In this document: positions 1 to 6,430 of the stretch, in pieces
How positions within the stretch are numbered: the first letter of the stretch is position 1
Layout: the number at the start of each line of letters is the position of its first letter
Origin: Gammaproteobacteria bacterium
GTDB lineage: Bacteria > Pseudomonadota > Gammaproteobacteria > Xanthomonadales > Xanthomonadaceae
DNA length: 10,454 nucleotides
NCBI GenBank assembly: GCA_025360985.1
Contig: JANYBA010000298.1
Span: 1 to 10,454, forward strand
Direction: 5' to 3'
Notes under the pieces: model-generated
What the model saw: the letters and a program-made list of their open reading frames with translations, nothing else
Told to the model about the DNA's origin: nothing
Database searches by the model: none
Program-made: the position numbers and the translations under genes

Positions 1-234
1 CTGCGCCGCGACGCCTTGGCCGGCGGCGCGTTGGCGACTTTGTTGTTCGAAGGGCTCAAATGGGGATTCGCGATCTACCTGCGCAATGCCTCCTACGAGC
101 AACTCTACGGCGCCCTCGCCGTAGTCCCAATTTTCCTGATCTGGATCTACACCAGCTGGCTGGCGGTCCTGCTCGGCGCGTCGCTGGCGGCGTCGATGTC
201 GTCGTTTCGGCAACCGCTCCCCCACCACCCCTGA
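1..234 (+). CDS. YihY/BrkB-family inner-membrane protein, C-terminal end (5' truncated by window)
   Basis: The frame is open from the first base to the TGA at 232-234, so only the last 77 residues are present. They carry the family's best-conserved C-terminal signature: a YEQLYGALAVVPIFLIWIY stretch running into SWLAVLLGASLAA, i.e. the last two hydrophobic membrane segments. Family proteins (UPF0761, once misnamed RNase BN) are polytopic inner-membrane proteins of uncertain function; E. coli YihY has the same YGALAVIP-type motif. The short tail after the last helix (about 12 residues ending in PHHP) is polar and unremarkable. The following gene starts 19 bases downstream on the same strand, which suggests co-transcription. 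The family call is firm; the function is not known. Confidence 0.88.
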   Translation: MRRDALAGGALATLLFEGLKWGFAIYLRNASYEQLYGALAVVPIFLIWIYTSWLAVLLGASLAASMSSFRQPLPHHP

Positions 235-241
235 TGATTTC

Positions 242-247
242 GAGGAG
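242..247 (+). promoter_or_regulatory. Shine-Dalgarno for the thioredoxin-like lipoprotein gene
   Basis: GAGGAG lies six bases before the ATG at 254, in the short gap after the upstream stop codon. It is a strong match to the anti-SD sequence and fixes the start at 254, which is also the start that gives a proper lipoprotein signal peptide. Confidence 0.75.
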
Positions 248-253
248 TCCCCG

Positions 254-823
254 ATGAGTCGAAAGATCGGCCCGGTCGCATTCGCGGCGATGCTGTTGGT
301 GGTGGCGTGCAAACAGGCGGCGGCTCCCGTTGCCGCGCCGGCCACGGCGCCGGAGCCCGCGCCCGCGGCGACAGCAGCTCCTGCGGCGCCCGCCCCCAAG
401 CCCGAGAAGCCGAGCCTGAAAGTGACGACCTTCGATGGCCAGGCCTACGACCTGGCCGAGCATCGCGGCCATTGGGTCGTGGTGAATTTCTGGGCGACCT
501 GGTGCACGCCGTGCCTGGCGGAAATTCCCGACCTGGCTGCCCTGGACAAGAAGCGCGACGACGTCGACGTGATCGGCCTGGCGTACGAGGAAATCGAGCG
601 CCTGGACATGGAGGCATTCCTGAAGAAACATCCGATTTCGTATCCGATGGCGGTGCTGGACGTGTACAAGCCACCGGCCGACTTCGATACGCCGCCCGGA
701 CTGCCGATGACCTACCTGATCGCGCCCGACGGAAAGGTCGCCAAGCAATTCCTCGGCCCGACCACCAGCAAGGAACTGGAAGACCTGATCAAGGCCGTCG
801 CGGGGCCGAATCCGGCGCCATGA
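254..823 (+). CDS. TlpA-like thioredoxin-fold lipoprotein (periplasmic redox protein)
   Basis: This 189-residue protein has three parts. Residues 1-19 form a lipoprotein signal with a hydrophobic core ending in the lipobox VVAC, so Cys19 is the predicted lipidated residue. Residues 20-52 are an Ala/Pro-rich flexible linker. Residues 53-185 are a thioredoxin-like domain of the TlpA/ResA/AhpC-TSA type, with VVNFWATWCTPC giving the redox pair Cys84 and Cys87, and GLPMTYLI giving the cis-proline (Pro151) opposite it. Such proteins reduce or exchange disulfides in the envelope, for example in cytochrome c maturation or oxidative repair; the specific partner cannot be told here. The +2 residue is Lys, not Asp, so by the E. 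coli sorting rule it would go to the outer membrane. Its stop overlaps the next start (ATGA, 820-823), implying translational coupling to the acylphosphatase. No ccm or dsb partner genes lie beside it. Confidence 0.9.
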   Translation: MSRKIGPVAFAAMLLVVACKQAAAPVAAPATAPEPAPAATAAPAAPAPKPEKPSLKVTTFDGQAYDLAEHRGHWVVVNFWATWCTPCLAEIPDLAALDKKRDDVDVIGLAYEEIERLDMEAFLKKHPISYPMAVLDVYKPPADFDTPPGLPMTYLIAPDGKVAKQFLGPTTSKELEDLIKAVAGPNPAP

Positions 824-1089
824 GCGCGGCGCGGTTCCTGGTGTCCGGAAAAGTGCAGGGGGTGTGGTTTCGCGCTGCCACCCGCGAGCAGGCGTTGGCG
901 CTCGGGCTGCGTGGCCACGCGAAGAATCTTGCCGATGGCAGCGTCGAAGTGATTGCCGTCGGCGACGAAGCCGCGCTTGCCGTGCTCGAACGCTGGCTGT
1001 GGCGCGGGCCGCCCTCGGCCGACGTCGCGCGCGTGCAACGCGAAGCCTGCGTCGCACCCGCGTGCGGCGACGGCTTCCAGACGTTCTAG
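820..1089 (+). CDS. acyP: Acylphosphatase
   Basis: The 89-residue product is the usual length for acylphosphatase, a small cytoplasmic enzyme that hydrolyses carboxyl-phosphate bonds such as those in acetyl phosphate or 1,3-bisphosphoglycerate. The first signature is KVQGVWFR (residues 11-18), with Arg18 as the phosphate-binding arginine. The second is GHAKNLADGSVEV, with the catalytic Asn36. The start at 820 overlaps the previous stop in an ATGA and has no convincing SD of its own, so coupled translation is likely. The stop codon TAG (1087-1089) overlaps the TAG of the convergent ppk2 gene by sharing a CTAG. The physiological substrate is unknown, as is generally so for bacterial acylphosphatases. 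Confidence 0.93.
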   Translation: MSAARFLVSGKVQGVWFRAATREQALALGLRGHAKNLADGSVEVIAVGDEAALAVLERWLWRGPPSADVARVQREACVAPACGDGFQTF

Positions 1090-1862
1090 TAGCGGCCCTT
1101 GATCGGCTTGACCGGCCCGCCGAAGTGTTCCTTCAAGGGAGCGGACTTGAGGCGCGGGAAAGCGATCTTCGGTTCCGGGACTTTCTGGTCGGGCAGACGG
1201 TCGAGCAGGTGGCGGATCAGGTTCAGGCGGCCGCGCTTCTGGCTGTTGAAATCGACCACGGTCCAGGGCGCGAACTTCGTGTGGCTCGCCGCGAACATCT
1301 CGTCGCGCGCCTTGCCGTAGTCGGCGTATTTTTCCCGCGCCTTGAGGTCGATCGGCGACAGCTTCCAACGCTTGAGCGGATCGGCCAGGCGCTCGGCGAA
1401 GCGCTGTTCCTGCTCGTCCTGGTCGACCGACAGCCAGTACTTGAACAGCAGGATCCCGTCGTCGACCAGCTGCTTTTCGAATATCGGCGCCTGCTTGAGG
1501 AAATCCGCGTTCTGCTGCGGCGTGCAAAAGCCCATCACCTTTTCGACGCCGGCGCGGTTGTACCAGCTGCGATCGAACAGCACGATCTCGCCGGCCGCCG
1601 GCAGATGTTCGACGTAGCGCTGGAAATACCATTGCGCTTGCTCGCGCTCGCTGGGTTTCGCCAGCGCGACCACCCGGCATTGGCGCGGGTTCATCCGTTC
1701 GCCGATGGCATGGATCGCGCCGCCCTTGCCGGCGGTGTCGCGGCCTTCGACCACCACGACCAGGCGCTTGCCGCTGACTTGCAGCCAGCGCGCCATGCCG
1801 TCCAGTTCGACCTGCAGCTTCTCGAGCGCGTCGCCGTAGTCCTTCTTGTGGAACTTGGCCAT
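1086..1862 (-). CDS. ppk2: Polyphosphate kinase 2 family protein (single-domain PPK2)
   Basis: This 258-residue protein is a complete one-domain PPK2. PPK2 enzymes transfer phosphate between polyphosphate and nucleotides, usually favouring nucleotide phosphorylation from polyphosphate. Visible landmarks are the Walker A loop EGRDTAGKGG (residues 39-48, Lys46), the Walker B segment LFDRSWYNRAG (Asp97, Arg98), and the lid-region KRWKLSPIDLKAREKYADY followed by DEMFAASHTKFAPW. Length and motifs suit the class I group (ADP to ATP or GDP to GTP), but class and nucleotide preference are inferred. It is the last gene of the leftward hemA-prfA-moaB-ppk2 run, 15 bases after moaB, with its own good SD. 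Its 3' end collides with acyP with no terminator between. No ppk1 or ppx is in view. Confidence 0.93.
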   Translation of the reverse strand: MAKFHKKDYGDALEKLQVELDGMARWLQVSGKRLVVVVEGRDTAGKGGAIHAIGERMNPRQCRVVALAKPSEREQAQWYFQRYVEHLPAAGEIVLFDRSWYNRAGVEKVMGFCTPQQNADFLKQAPIFEKQLVDDGILLFKYWLSVDQDEQEQRFAERLADPLKRWKLSPIDLKAREKYADYGKARDEMFAASHTKFAPWTVVDFNSQKRGRLNLIRHLLDRLPDQKVPEPKIAFPRLKSAPLKEHFGGPVKPIKGRY

Positions 1863-1866
1863 GGCG

Positions 1867-1871
1867 CCTCC
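1867..1871 (-). promoter_or_regulatory. Shine-Dalgarno for ppk2
   Basis: On the minus strand GGAGG sits four bases before the ATG at 1860-1862, inside the 15-base moaB-ppk2 gap. The surrounding context, ACGGAGGCGCCATG, is nearly the same as that of moaB (ACGGAGGCGGCATG). Confidence 0.7.
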
Positions 1872-1877
1872 GTTGGC

Positions 1878-2399
1878 TCAGCGCTCGCGCAGGCGCGGGC
1901 GCAGGTTGGCGAGATTGCAGGGCATCGTGCGCGAATCGAGCTGCGCGCGGATGAGTTTCTCCCATCCCAGGCGGCAGGCCGAGGTCGAGCCGGGCAGGGC
2001 AAACAAAAAGGTGGCATTGGCCAGGCCGGCGAAGGCGCGCGACTGCATGGTCGAGGTGCCGATGTCGCCGAAACTCAGGGCACGAAACATTTCGCCGAAG
2101 CCGGGCATTTCCTTGTCGAGCAGGGGCAGCATGGCTTCCGGCGTGGAATCGCGGCCGGTGAAGCCGGTGCCGCCGGTAACCAGGATGCCGTCGATGCCTT
2201 CTTCGGCGATCCATGCCGAGACCAGGGCGCGCAGTTGGTAGCGGTCGTCGGGCCGGATCGCGCGTTCGTGCAGGCGGTGGCCGGCCTCGGTGAGGGCGGC
2301 GACGAGGTAGTCGCCGGACGTGTCGTTCGCCGCCGTGCGCGTGTCCGAGACGGTCAAAACGCAAAGGGTGAGTGGGATGAAATCCTTGCCGGCGCTCAT
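1878..2399 (-). CDS. moaB: Molybdenum cofactor biosynthesis protein MoaB
   Basis: The 173-residue product belongs to the MoaB/MogA molybdopterin-binding family and matches MoaB best (E. coli MoaB is about 170 residues). Seen are [15 protein letters not shown] near the N-terminus (residues 15-29), the molybdopterin-binding loop TGGTG (75-79) followed by Asp84-Ser-Thr-Pro-Glu88, [18 protein letters not shown], and the [12 protein letters not shown] loop (136-147). The family adenylates molybdopterin or acts as a paralogue of the adenylating MogA; MoaB is dispensable in E. coli, so its exact role is unclear. The start overlaps the prfA stop by ATGA (2396-2399) and has a GGAGG SD at 2404-2408 inside the end of prfA. 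No other moa or moe genes are adjacent, so the placement looks like operon convenience rather than a Moco cluster. Confidence 0.93.
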   Translation of the reverse strand: MSAGKDFIPLTLCVLTVSDTRTAANDTSGDYLVAALTEAGHRLHERAIRPDDRYQLRALVSAWIAEEGIDGILVTGGTGFTGRDSTPEAMLPLLDKEMPGFGEMFRALSFGDIGTSTMQSRAFAGLANATFLFALPGSTSACRLGWEKLIRAQLDSRTMPCNLANLRPRLRER

Positions 2400-3481
2400 G
2401 CCGCCTCCGTCAGTAGCTTGAGTTCATCGGCCTGGTGCTCGCGCGCCAAGCGCTCGACCAGGACGCCGAGGTCGCCGTCGATGATGTTGGGCAGGTCGTA
2501 CAGGGTCAGGCCTTCGACGCGGTGGTCGGTAATGCGACCCTGCGGGAAATTGTAGGTGCGGATGCGCTGGCTGCGATCGCCGCTGCCGACCTGCAACCGG
2601 CGCGAGGCGGCGGTCGCCGCTTCGGCCTTGGCGCGCTCGGTTTCGAGCAGGGCCGCCTTGAGCCGCTGCATCGCCTTGTCGCGGTTGGCGTGCTGCGAGC
2701 GCTCGGTCTGGTTCTCGACGACGATGCCGCTGGGGACGTGGGTAATGCGGATCGCCGATTCGGTCTTGTTCACGTGCTGGCCGCCGGCGCCGGAGCTGCG
2801 GTAGGTGTCGACCCGCAAGTCGGCGGGATTGATCACGACTTCGCTGACTTCCTCGTAGTCGGGAAGGATGGCTACCGTCGCAGCGGAAGTATGGATGCGG
2901 CCTTGGGTCTCGGTGTCGGGCACTCGCTGCACGCGGTGCGTGCCGGATTCGAACTTGAGTTTCGAATAGGCGCCGCGGCCCTCGATGCGCGCCACCACTT
3001 CCTTGTAGCCGCCGTGCTCGCCCGGATTGGCGGATTGGATCTCGACTTTCCAGCGCTGGCGTTCGGCGTAGCGGCAATACATGCGAAACAGGTCGCCGGC
3101 GAAGATCGCCGCCTCGTCGCCGCCGGTGCCGGCGCGCACCTCCAGGAACAGGTTGCCGTCGTCGCGCGGATCCTTCGGGATCAGCAACAGGCCCAGCCCG
3201 GCCTCGAGCCCGGCGATGCGCGCTTCGGCGGCGGGGATTTCTTCTTCGGCCAGTTCGCGCATTTCCGGATCATTGCGCATGGCCCGCGCGGCGGCGAGGT
3301 CGCGTTGGGCCTGCGCGTGTTCGCCCAGCGATTTCACCACCGGATCGAGCTGGGCGTATTCCTTGGAAAGATTGCGGAAGCGCGCGTTGTCGGCCAGCAC
3401 GCCGGGATCGGCGAGCAGTCGGCCGACCTCCTCGTGCCGTTCGGCCAGGACCTCGAGCTTACGGCGCAGGCTGGGCGTCAT
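2396..3481 (-). CDS. prfA: Peptide chain release factor 1 (RF1)
   Basis: This 361-residue protein is full length for RF1, which recognises UAA and UAG and triggers hydrolysis of peptidyl-tRNA on the ribosome. The N-terminal helical domain covers roughly residues 1-110. The codon-recognition domain follows with [21 protein letters not shown] (116-135) and the RF1-type P-x-T tripeptide, here Pro188-Asp-Thr190. The catalytic loop [18 protein letters not shown] puts the universal GGQ at 233-235, with Gln235 the usual PrmC methylation site. The P-x-T motif separates it from RF2 (SPF), and no programmed frameshift is present. The start overlaps the hemA 3' end by 23 bases and lacks a strong SD, so coupled translation from hemA is likely. 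The order hemA-prfA is common in gammaproteobacteria. Confidence 0.98.
   Translation of the reverse strand: MTPSLRRKLEVLAERHEEVGRLLADPGVLADNARFRNLSKEYAQLDPVVKSLGEHAQAQRDLAAARAMRNDPEMRELAEEEIPAAEARIAGLEAGLGLLLIPKDPRDDGNLFLEVRAGTGGDEAAIFAGDLFRMYCRYAERQRWKVEIQSANPGEHGGYKEVVARIEGRGAYSKLKFESGTHRVQRVPDTETQGRIHTSAATVAILPDYEEVSEVVINPADLRVDTYRSSGAGGQHVNKTESAIRITHVPSGIVVENQTERSQHANRDKAMQRLKAALLETERAKAEAATAASRRLQVGSGDRSQRIRTYNFPQGRITDHRVEGLTLYDLPNIIDGDLGVLVERLAREHQADELKLLTEAA
2404..2408 (-). promoter_or_regulatory. Shine-Dalgarno for moaB within the prfA 3' end
   Basis: GGAGG on the minus strand lies four bases before the moaB ATG and inside the last codons of prfA. It supports the start that gives the four-base ATGA overlap over later alternatives. 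Confidence 0.65.
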
Positions 3482-4730
3482 CGTCGGATTCGTAGAGGCG
3501 CTCGGCGGCGCGCAACAGTTCGGCGTCGCCGTCGAGCGCGGCTTGCCGCAGGGCAGCGCTGGGGCCGTGCAGGAGCTTGTTGGTCAGTTGGTGCGCAAGT
3601 CGCTCCAGCACATGCTCCGGCGCTTCGCCGCGGGCGAGCTCGGCCTGGGCTTTCGCCAGCAATTCTTCGCGCGCCGCCACGCCACCGGCACGCAATTTTC
3701 GCAGGGCATCCTGGCGCCCCTGCGCCTGCCACCACGACAGGTAGTGCTCGACCTGCAGTTCGATGATCGCTTCGGCCTGCTGCGCGGCTTCGCGGCGCGA
3801 GGCGCGGTTTTCTTCGATCGCCTGTTCGAGGTCGTCGATGGTGTAGACGTAGACATCGGGCAGGTCGGCGACGTCGGCGGCAATGTCGCGCGGCACGGCA
3901 AGGTCGAGCAGGAACATCGGCCGATGCTTGCGCGCCTTCAACGCCGCTTGCACGGCGTCCTTGCGCAGGATCGGTTCGCGGCTGGCGGTGGCGGAAATGA
4001 CGATATCGGCCTCCGGCAGGTGCCTTGAGACATCCGCCAGGGCAATGGCCACGCCGCCATGGCGGGTCGCCAGCGACTGCGCGTGCTCGAGCGTGCGGTT
4101 CGCGACCAGCAGGCGCTGCACCTTGGTTTCGACGAGGTGGCGCGCGGCCAGCTCGATGGTGTCGCCGGCGCCGATCAGCAGTACGCACGCGCGGTCGAGT
4201 TCGGAAAATACCCGGCGCGCCAGGCGAACGGCGGCGAAGGCCACCGACACCGGATGGGCGCCGATGCGGGTGTCGGTGCGCACGCGCTTGGCGACGGCGA
4301 AGGTCTGCTGGAACAGGCGATCGAGTGGCGTGCGCAGGCTGTGGCCGTCGCGCGCGGCCTGCCAGGCTTCCTTGACCTGGCCGAGGATCTGCGGTTCGCC
4401 CAGGATCAGCGAGTCCAGGCCGGTGGCGACCCGGAACAGATGTCGCACGGCCGCGGCATCGGAATGCAAGTAGAGATAGTCGGACAAGGCTCCGGACTCC
4501 AGGCCGTGGTGGCGTTCCAGCCAGTCGGCGAGGGCCGGCTCACGGCCATCGGTGACCTGGGCGTAGATCTCCGTGCGATTGCAGGTCGACAACAGTGCTG
4601 CTTCCTCGACCCCTTCCAAGCCGCGCAACCCGGCCAGCGCCTCCGGCAGGCGCCCGGCATCGAGCGCCACTTTCTCGCGCAGGGCGAGCGGGGCGGTCTG
4701 GTGGTTCAGGCCTAGGGCGATCAGGGGCAT
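3459..4730 (-). CDS. hemA: Glutamyl-tRNA reductase
   Basis: The 423-residue enzyme reduces glutamyl-tRNA(Glu) to glutamate-1-semialdehyde with NADPH, the first committed step of C5-pathway tetrapyrrole synthesis. The N-terminal catalytic domain begins [19 protein letters not shown] and has the nucleophile Cys50 in [30 protein letters not shown] (104-122) is the family signature. The NADPH-binding fold starts at LLIGAGDT (184-191), and a helical dimerisation domain begins near residue 305. The length is normal. It heads the leftward operon and is divergent from lolB across 80 bases. No clear SD precedes the ATG. The N-terminus lacks the Lys-Lys at positions 3-4 linked to HemA turnover in enterics, which may mean different regulation (inference). 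Confidence 0.98.
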   Translation of the reverse strand: MPLIALGLNHQTAPLALREKVALDAGRLPEALAGLRGLEGVEEAALLSTCNRTEIYAQVTDGREPALADWLERHHGLESGALSDYLYLHSDAAAVRHLFRVATGLDSLILGEPQILGQVKEAWQAARDGHSLRTPLDRLFQQTFAVAKRVRTDTRIGAHPVSVAFAAVRLARRVFSELDRACVLLIGAGDTIELAARHLVETKVQRLLVANRTLEHAQSLATRHGGVAIALADVSRHLPEADIVISATASREPILRKDAVQAALKARKHRPMFLLDLAVPRDIAADVADLPDVYVYTIDDLEQAIEENRASRREAAQQAEAIIELQVEHYLSWWQAQGRQDALRKLRAGGVAAREELLAKAQAELARGEAPEHVLERLAHQLTNKLLHGPSAALRQAALDGDAELLRAAERLYESDDDAQPAP

Positions 4731-4810
4731 GGGCGGGGGCGGCGATGCGGTAAGCTTTCGCGGCGCTGGCTCTCGGTCGAGTCTCGGCGCCTATCTTAGC
4801 CGCTCCGGCC
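4731..4810. promoter_or_regulatory. Divergent hemA/lolB intergenic region
   Basis: These 80 bases must hold the promoter(s) for the leftward hemA operon and perhaps the rightward lolB operon, unless the signals lie inside the genes. A TATCTT box at 4792-4797 (+) overlaps TAAGAT on the minus strand, each matching four of six bases of the -10 consensus. I find no well-spaced -35 for either, and for lolB this box would leave only a very short leader. No terminator or operator dyad is evident. The region is claimed as regulatory because of the gene arrangement; the exact boxes are weak. Confidence 0.4.
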
Positions 4811-5422
4811 ATGCCGCCCATGATCCAACTCAAATGGCTTGCCCTTGCGACCCTGCTTGCTACTGGACTGTCGGCGTGCGTGCCTGCGCCGCGTCCGACC
4901 ATGCCTGCCGCCGATGCCAAAGCGGCGCAAGTCGCCCGTGAAGCAAGCTTGGCGGCGGCGACCGACTGGTCGTTTTCCGGGCGCGTCGCGCTGAGCCGGG
5001 GCGCGGACGGCGGCAGCGGACACATCGAATGGCACCAGCACGGCGACGATTTCGAGATCGTCCTCGCAGCGCCGATCACCCGGCAATCCTGGCGGATCGA
5101 GCGGCAAGCCGGCCGGGTGCGGATCGACGGCATCGAAGGCGGGCCGCGCGAAGGCGACGACGCCGAGGCCCTGTTGCTTGCCGCAACCGGCTGGCGCGTT
5201 CCGGTGGATTCGCTGGCCGATTGGGTTCGGGGCGCACGCGCGACCGGAGCGGCATCGATCGCCTACGACGGCAACGGGCTGCCGCTGCGGATGGAGCAGG
5301 ACGGTTGGGTCATCGACTATCGCGGCTGGGACGCCGCCACGCCGTCCCGTCCCGTCAAGGTTTTCGCCAAACAAGGTGACGCCAGCGTAAAGCTGGTAGT
5401 CGAACGTTGGGACTCGCCATGA
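4811..5422 (+). CDS. lolB: Outer-membrane lipoprotein receptor LolB
   Basis: LolB is itself an outer-membrane lipoprotein that accepts lipoproteins from the periplasmic carrier LolA and inserts them in the outer membrane. The 203-residue product has a signal peptide ending in the lipobox LSAC, giving lipidated Cys23 followed by Val (no Asp retention signal). Family hallmarks are WSFSGRVAL (53-61), the region [16 protein letters not shown] (127-142), and GWVIDYRGW (165-173) before the C-terminal strand VKLVVERW. The length is typical. The ATG at 4820 (residue 4) is an equally possible start since neither has a strong SD. The stop overlaps the ispE start by ATGA, and lolB-ispE is a conserved pair in gammaproteobacteria. 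Confidence 0.93.
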   Translation: MPPMIQLKWLALATLLATGLSACVPAPRPTMPAADAKAAQVAREASLAAATDWSFSGRVALSRGADGGSGHIEWHQHGDDFEIVLAAPITRQSWRIERQAGRVRIDGIEGGPREGDDAEALLLAATGWRVPVDSLADWVRGARATGAASIAYDGNGLPLRMEQDGWVIDYRGWDAATPSRPVKVFAKQGDASVKLVVERWDSP

Positions 5423-6288
5423 GTCCGGTTCCGGCAGGCTGGAGCGTCTGGCCCGCCCCGGCCAAGCTGAACCTGTTCCTGCACGTCCTGGGCCGGCGGC
5501 CCGACGGTTACCACGACCTGCAGACGGTCTTTCAACTGCTTGACTGGGGCGACACCCTCCGTCTGCGGCTCCGGAACGACGGGCGGGTGCAGCGGGTCGG
5601 CGAGGTGACGTACGGCGTGCCCGAATCCGGCGACCTCGTCATTCGGGCGGCAAGACTGCTGCTATCGGAGACGAATAGCGACCAAGGCGTTGACATCTCC
5701 GTCGAAAAGCGGATTCCGCTGGGAGGCGGCTTCGGCGGTGGCTCGTCGGACGCCGCGACTGTGCTGGTCGCGTTGAACCGGCTCTGCCAGGCGAGCCTGT
5801 CAGAAGATCGGCTGGCCGCGTTGGGGTGGGAACTGGGCGCCGACGTTCCGGTGTTCGTCCGGGGTCGCAATGCCTGGGCCGAAGGTGTCGGCGATCGCTT
5901 GACGCCCATGGACTTGCCCATGGCCGCCTACCTGATCGTGGATTCGGGCGTCTCGGTGCCGACCGCAGAACTTTTCCAAGTGCCTGAATTGACGCGGGAT
6001 GCGGCGCCAGCGACAATATCAGGCTTCATTTCCGGCGCTGTTCGGGGCAATGCCTTCGAACCGGTGCTGCGCCGCCGGCATCCGGCCGTGGAAACGGTAC
6101 TGCAGGCGTTGTCGCAGCTCGGCGAGGCCTGCCTGACCGGCACCGGGGGCGGTTGTTTCGTCCGTTTCGCCGACCGCGGATCGGCCGAGGCCGCGATGCG
6201 CGCCCTGCCGCCTGGCTGGAATGCCTGGGTGGCGATGGCAGCGAGTCGCTCGCCGCTGCTCGATGCCCTGGAAACGTTTCGGGTTTGA
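5419..6288 (+). CDS. ispE: 4-diphosphocytidyl-2-C-methyl-D-erythritol kinase
   Basis: IspE phosphorylates CDP-methylerythritol with ATP, the fourth step of the MEP (non-mevalonate) isoprenoid pathway. The 289-residue protein is a GHMP kinase. [22 protein letters not shown] (11-32) includes the substrate-binding Lys16. The ATP-binding loop is [15 protein letters not shown] (100-114). GADVPVF (140-146) holds the catalytic Asp142, and the third motif [12 protein letters not shown] is at 239-250. The glycine loop has Phe105 where Leu is more common, a mild change. The ATG at 5419 gives the ATGA overlap with lolB and the standard N-terminus; an in-frame TTG at 5407 would add four residues and is less likely. 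A tRNA-Gln gene follows 16 bases after the stop. Confidence 0.97.
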   Translation: MSPVPAGWSVWPAPAKLNLFLHVLGRRPDGYHDLQTVFQLLDWGDTLRLRLRNDGRVQRVGEVTYGVPESGDLVIRAARLLLSETNSDQGVDISVEKRIPLGGGFGGGSSDAATVLVALNRLCQASLSEDRLAALGWELGADVPVFVRGRNAWAEGVGDRLTPMDLPMAAYLIVDSGVSVPTAELFQVPELTRDAAPATISGFISGAVRGNAFEPVLRRRHPAVETVLQALSQLGEACLTGTGGGCFVRFADRGSAEAAMRALPPGWNAWVAMAASRSPLLDALETFRV

Positions 6289-6297
6289 TCTTTTTTT
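6266..6297 (+). terminator. Possible weak intrinsic terminator or attenuator at the ispE 3' end
   Basis: An imperfect hairpin can form from CCC (6266-6268) and GAA (6271-6273) with TTC (6278-6280) and GGG (6281-6283), around an ACGT loop and with a two-base bulge. Seven bases after the stem comes a run of seven T at 6291-6297. The stem is short and the T-run is displaced, so full termination is doubtful. A run of T this long stands out in so GC-rich a window and sits just before the tRNA, so partial termination or a processing signal is possible. Confidence 0.25.
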
Positions 6298-6304
6298 GTT
6301 TTGA

Positions 6305-6381
6305 AGGGGCGTCGCCAAGTGGCCCAAGGCACCGGGTTTTGATCCCGGCATTCGTAGGTTCGAATCCTACCGCCCCTGCCA
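6305..6381 (+). tRNA. tRNA-Gln (anticodon TTG)
   Basis: A complete 77-base cloverleaf including an encoded CCA. The acceptor stem 6305-6311 pairs with 6371-6377, the D stem is GCC/GGC, and the anticodon stem CCGGG/CCCGG encloses the loop 6337-6343 with anticodon TTG at 6339-6341. The T arm is GTAGG-TTCGAAT-CCTAC. Discriminator G (6378) precedes CCA at 6379-6381. It lies inside the lolB-ispE-prs run, so it is probably cut out of a polycistronic transcript. A tRNA-Gln between ispE and prs is a conserved arrangement in Pseudomonas and relatives. Confidence 0.97.
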
Positions 6382-6430
6382 CACCGACCTTTGCGTTGCT
6401 TGATCCTCCACCCAGCCGCGGAAACTTGAT

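Noticed and set aside
712..2364. Long minus-strand open frame (550 codons) across the lipoprotein, acyP, ppk2 and moaB
   Set aside because: Its Arg/Pro-rich translation spans four recognised genes in other frames; it is a composition artefact.
864..2555. Long plus-strand open frame (over 500 codons) opposite ppk2 and moaB
   Set aside because: It is an antisense frame kept open by high GC at third positions; its translation is Arg/Ala-rich low-complexity with no domain, and the opposite strand holds clear conserved genes.
2435..3766. Plus-strand open frame of 443 codons opposite prfA and hemA
   Set aside because: A shadow of the RF1 and HemA reading frames; no motif or SD supports it.
5407..5421. 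Upstream TTG as an alternative ispE start
   Set aside because: It adds four residues, has no better SD, and would lose the ATGA coupling with lolB shown by the ATG at 5419.
6271..6280. Perfect palindrome GAAACGTTTC as an operator site
   Set aside because: It lies within the last ispE codons and has no promoter beside it; a role in the weak hairpin is more plausible than a repressor site.
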